From positions 193,669 through 257,668 of the forward strand of contig CAJNOP010000025.1 of NCBI GenBank assembly GCA_905250075.1: a stretch of 64,000 bases of DNA. The letters are read 5' to 3'. Origin of the DNA: Rotaria sp. Silwood1. Lineage: Eukaryota > Rotifera > Eurotatoria > Philodinida > Philodinidae. Below the pieces are notes generated by a model. The model was not told the origin of the DNA, searched no databases, and saw only the letters and a program-made list of their open reading frames with translations. Below, one piece after another: positions 61,201 to 64,000 of the stretch. Position numbers and translations under genes: made by a program. How positions within the stretch are numbered: position 1 is the first letter of the stretch; each line of letters opens with the position of its first letter.

Positions 61201-62387
61201 AGGCAATTAGTTACAATTAGAAATTTTTTGCTATTTCCAAATACATGATCAGATTTTTCTTCTAGTGTTAAAGTTGAACATCTATCAGTAAATTTTGCAA
61301 AAAAGTCCAAAGATTGTATTTTTACAAAGCAAAATAATGGTTTTCGTACAGTCCTTCGTTTATGTCTTAGAACAGTTTAAATTTAACATTATTGTAGAGC
61401 ATTTTGAATCTGATATGTTTTAATCGAAATATAAAATTGAACTAAATAGTATTCCGTACAATCATTATTTTGAAACAATCTAATGGTACTTATCTAGGCT
61501 TTACTTTGCTGTCTTTAAGTAACCAAAAAATGAGTGAATATTTTTTAGCACAATATTGACGTCATAGATTAAGCATCTGATCATTACTGATATTGTTAAA
61601 GAACAAATAGACTCAGTTTTACAAATTTTATTATATCCCTTTTCATTATTAGAGTTGTAATTGCCTCTTTTAGAAAATTTTTCAGCCTTCAAACTTAAAA
61701 AGAATCTCATAGAGACGAGATCACTACAAAAAACTTATTGGTAGCAGTCAGACTCATCAATCTTAGCTCAAAATTATATAATTAAAATTTGTTTTTTTTT
61801 AGTTCCTATCAATAATTTTGATCTCCTATTTAACTTTTAAACTATGACTAATAAAATGTAAAATCAACTTTTAAATAAATATTTTTCATATAAATAATAC
61901 ATACAATTTGTCTTTTGTTCAGAGATGATGAAACAGATATCACAATTCCTAATGATTCATTTAATTCTTCATTTTCACGTTTAACAATTTGTTCTAGCTA
62001 AAACAAGAATATTAAATATTATGATTAACTTCAAAAAAAACAAAAATAAACAAGACCTTAAAATCATACTTTATTATCAATTGTCGTTTCTAATGAAAGT
62101 TTGCGTTTATTATTCTTTCTTTTAATTTTATTATCTAAACGTTTTAAGTTTTTCTTCAAAGTTCTTGGTTTAAATATTGTTTTTCTCTTTGATTTGTTTT
62201 CTTGATTAAAATGATATATACATAAAGATTCAGATGGTTTACGAACCCTTTGCATACATTGATTACACAGTCTATACCATAACTTCCTATATGTATTATA
62301 TTGTTCCCAATAGCCATCTTTGTTTTCTATCATATCTTTTTTAATATATCGTATACGAAATAAAGGTTCCTCATCATCAATTTCCAT
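58254..62387 (-). CDS. Tandem-BRCT protein, BRCA1/BARD1-like C-terminus
   Basis: Three exons: 62387-62070, 61997-61905 and 58874-58254, all phase 0, about 343 aa. The N-terminal third is basic and has a C41-N-Q-C44...C56-I-Y-H59 cluster that may bind zinc. BRCT1 spans about 123-205 (GIVISVSSSLNKRQI from exon 2 continues as YQVKEFITKF in exon 3; then TTHLIAND and VGSINWIISSLKQ with the hallmark Trp). BRCT2 spans about 237-343 (VFPSSCIISVECH, ELIEIVELSGGTL, PEFLFDSIVRHEVQAIEKYL). The tail aligns with the REWVLDSV...DTYL region of BRCA1, with Phe for the usual Trp. Tandem BRCTs bind phosphoserine peptides in DNA-damage signalling in the nucleus. There is no RING domain, so it is a short BRCA1/BARD1-like protein or another tandem-BRCT factor. 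Joining exon 2 to exon 3 restores the beta1-alpha1 unit, supporting the 3-kb intron. Confidence 0.8.
60075..60224 (-). CDS. Cys-rich 49-residue open frame (left arm)
   Basis: Encodes MSNCEICYLCPICYYLYNRS followed by CNRHKFEELRNNSR and a final CSLCKKHSPYKL. The cysteine pairs CEIC, CPIC and CSLC suggest one or two small zinc-binding loops. It is too short to assign and may be an exon or a remnant of a longer protein. Its partner in the right arm conserves YLC.IC, LYNRSCNR and KFEELRNNSR. Confidence 0.35.
   Translation of the reverse strand: MSNCEICYLCPICYYLYNRSCNRHKFEELRNNSRSILCSLCKKHSPYKL
60729..60959 (+). CDS. Cys-rich 76-residue open frame (right arm)
   Basis: Plus-strand counterpart of the left-arm frame. 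It includes ICRYKTCYLCLICCLYNRSC and then NRNKFEELRNNSR before diverging. Conservation of the Cys-rich core between the arms suggests past coding constraint. It could be a relic of a transposon-encoded zinc finger or of a small host gene. Function unknown. Confidence 0.35.
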   Translation: MNNLHSFVTHLNIIIFTRRLIICRYKTCYLCLICCLYNRSCNRNKFEELRNNSRCVSSNLWKRYFYIRFSFYYCSF

Positions 62388-62398
62388 TATGGTTATAA

Positions 62399-62401
62399 TC
62401 T
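62399..62401 (-). promoter_or_regulatory. Splice acceptor 12 nt upstream of the BRCT start (possible spliced-leader site)
   Basis: On the minus strand GTTTATTTTAG ends at 62400 and the ATG starts at 62387. No upstream coding exon is evident. Confidence 0.45.
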
Positions 62402-64000
62402 AAAATAAACTATTTTTAAGAAAAAAAAAAAAAAACTAATAACCAAATTTAATTTAACAAATACTTAGAAAATATGAAATGTTGAATTTAGGATTTATAC
62501 TGCTTATAAATGGTTTATATTCTTTATCGAAAAAAATAATTTCCTTCTTTCATGTTAAATAAAATTTACAAAAAAAAAAAAAATCTTACCGATAATAATT
62601 ATGTGAATCTGTGAAATATGAAAAAGAACTAAGTCCGATGCTTGTTAATTCCAAGAATTCAAGTTATTTTTATAATGAAATAAAAACAAAAAAAAAACGA
62701 GCTAACTCAATAGTGTGTGAACAGTTTTCTATTAATATTTCAATATCAATAGAAGATGATTGTTGCCATAGAAATTGTTATAGTCACATGTTATATTGCT
62801 TGACTCATCGATATTTGTTTATTCAATTGGTATTCCTTGATGCTTTATTCTATCTTATTATAATGCTCTCTCTTCTCTCGCTTGAGTCAGTGATAGTTAT
62901 TAATGCGAAATAAAATCGAACTATAAGAAAGAAGCAAGAGGGTATCTCTGATAGAAATGATCGAATATCTGTCTATCGATTTATATATCATATTGTGAAG
63001 ATTATTGACTGTTACGCTTCACTTCTTTTCCTAATATAACCTCTTCACAGTGTTGACCTAACGATGTATGTTTCTCTGTATTTTTTCTTTTGTGACCACT
63101 ATATAAGTGTCTCGTTGTGCTAATATAGATACGATTGAAGTGATGAAGTAGCTCAATAAACAATCGTTATGAAGGACATCGATAGAGCAACTCTTCCGGT
63201 TTGTCATATATATATATGTGTGTGTGTGTGTGGAAGAGGATAAACAATAATCATGAAAACAGCATTGATGTTAAAATAAACTAATGCTTGTCGGCTACAT
63301 AACAGAAATATAATCCTTCTATCTGAAAGATATTATCTGACACAGTTGAGTATCAATAGATCGTTTGAACGATTCATTTGCTTAACTCTTTGCCAGTGGG
63401 AAACGTTAATATAAGTTGTGACCTTTTGTGTAAATTCTAACTAGTACTATTACCTATCCTTTTTAGGTCATAACATAATTCTCTTTTTTCTTTCTTTTAA
63501 ATTGATAATATCACATAGCCTTAATATCTGGTTCCATTATGCAGGTATATGAAGAAAAAACAAAGAATTTTAGATTTACATATACTCGAGAATTTATGAA
63601 ATCTCTACAATCAAATGAAATTTCACAGAATCCCAGAAGTATTATAGTTTGACTAAATAGCTGTTAGTACTAAAGTTCTAATATTACTGACCATCAAATG
63701 CAAATTTTCATAAATTCCATAGAATTCTGCACTATTCTACTCAACTACACAATCGAAGAATCTTATACAGTTGGATGATTCTTGGTATACAGGACTGATT
63801 TCAGTCTTTTAGTAAAAAAGTCACAAGTTTTGCATCTCTTCAAAAATGAAGTCTACACTTGAAAGGTTAATTGACCTTACGTTATTATTCATACGACGTT
63901 GTATTATAGCGTGAATCAGTTTATATATGATATTTTCCCTTTTTTCTGTCTGCTCTGTTCTTCTATACAGATAAGTATATGTATATATAAATATGTAGGC
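62402..64000. other. Intergenic, no gene supported
   Basis: AT-rich, with a TA/TG microsatellite at about 63208-63232. The 100-codon frame at 62611-62913 has a hydrophobic C-terminus but no recognisable domain. Confidence 0.45.

Larger units (their letters stand above)
58875..61904 (-). other. 3.0-kb intron of the BRCT gene
   Basis: Begins GTATGT and ends TTTTTATTTGCAG. It contains a (TA)n tract near 58910 and the inverted duplication at 60.0-61.0 kb. A 104-codon antisense frame (59229-59543) has no recognisable domain. Confidence 0.7.

Noticed and set aside
62611-62913. 100-codon plus-strand frame upstream of the BRCT gene
   Set aside because: Composition typical of AT-rich chance frames; no domain.

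Overview
The window looks like nuclear DNA of a bdelloid rotifer, probably of the AT-rich Rotaria type. The sequence is strongly AT-rich and has small spliced genes, with introns of about 50-75 bp beside some of 0.5-3 kb. It combines ordinary animal genes (LRR receptor, alpha-1,3-fucosyltransferase, F-box protein, ankyrin protein, BRCA1-type BRCT protein) with genes of non-animal type (a GH45 cellulase with fungal-type CBM1 modules, a SleB-like bacterial cell-wall hydrolase, a potato-inhibitor-I protein). It also holds a relic of the ADP-ribosyltransferase/TPR family that is abundant in bdelloids, and traces of a TGTGGG telomere-like repeat. The species assignment is inference; no database was consulted.

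Layout. 1-5.9 kb is gene-free apart from a 350-bp fold-back element. 5.95-8.98 kb (minus) is a two-exon LRR transmembrane receptor, followed by a second fold-back element at 9.04-9.38 kb. 9.4-17.4 kb has no gene I can defend. A small hAT-type element (17.43-17.80 kb) sits next to a decayed ART/TPR gene (about 17.9-19.5 kb, minus). 20.95-22.66 kb (plus) is a five-exon GH45 cellulase with three CBM1 modules. 22.7-30.3 kb is empty. 30.3-31.4 kb is a non-autonomous hAT element whose ends are packed with GTGACC motifs. 31.73-33.58 kb (plus) is a fucosyltransferase. 35.93-36.32 kb (plus) is the SleB-like hydrolase, followed by a roughly 110-bp-period satellite (36.65-37.36 kb). 40.2-40.9 kb holds a relic of a repeat protein. 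41.6-45.6 kb (minus) is a six-exon ankyrin protein ending in a CaaX box. 50.3-51.5 kb is a perfect 1,153-bp Tc1/mariner-type palindrome inserted in one copy of a tandem duplication that carries an intact potato-inhibitor-I gene (51.8-52.0 kb, minus) and a decayed sister copy (52.75-53.0 kb). 53.9-54.9 kb (minus) is an F-box protein. 58.25-62.39 kb (minus) is a tandem-BRCT protein with a 3-kb intron that contains an inverted duplication of a Cys-rich mini-ORF.

The genes do not form an obvious pathway. The cellulase, the wall hydrolase and the protease inhibitor fit an animal that digests plant, fungal and bacterial food and has acquired enzymes by horizontal transfer. Five of the genes have a T-rich 3' splice acceptor 0-12 nt before the start codon with no visible upstream coding exon, which is what spliced-leader trans-splicing (known in bdelloids) would look like. 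Most non-genic structure is DNA-transposon debris: long hairpins, hAT and Tc1 derivatives, a satellite and interstitial telomere-like repeats. I did not find a clear undescribed multi-gene system.
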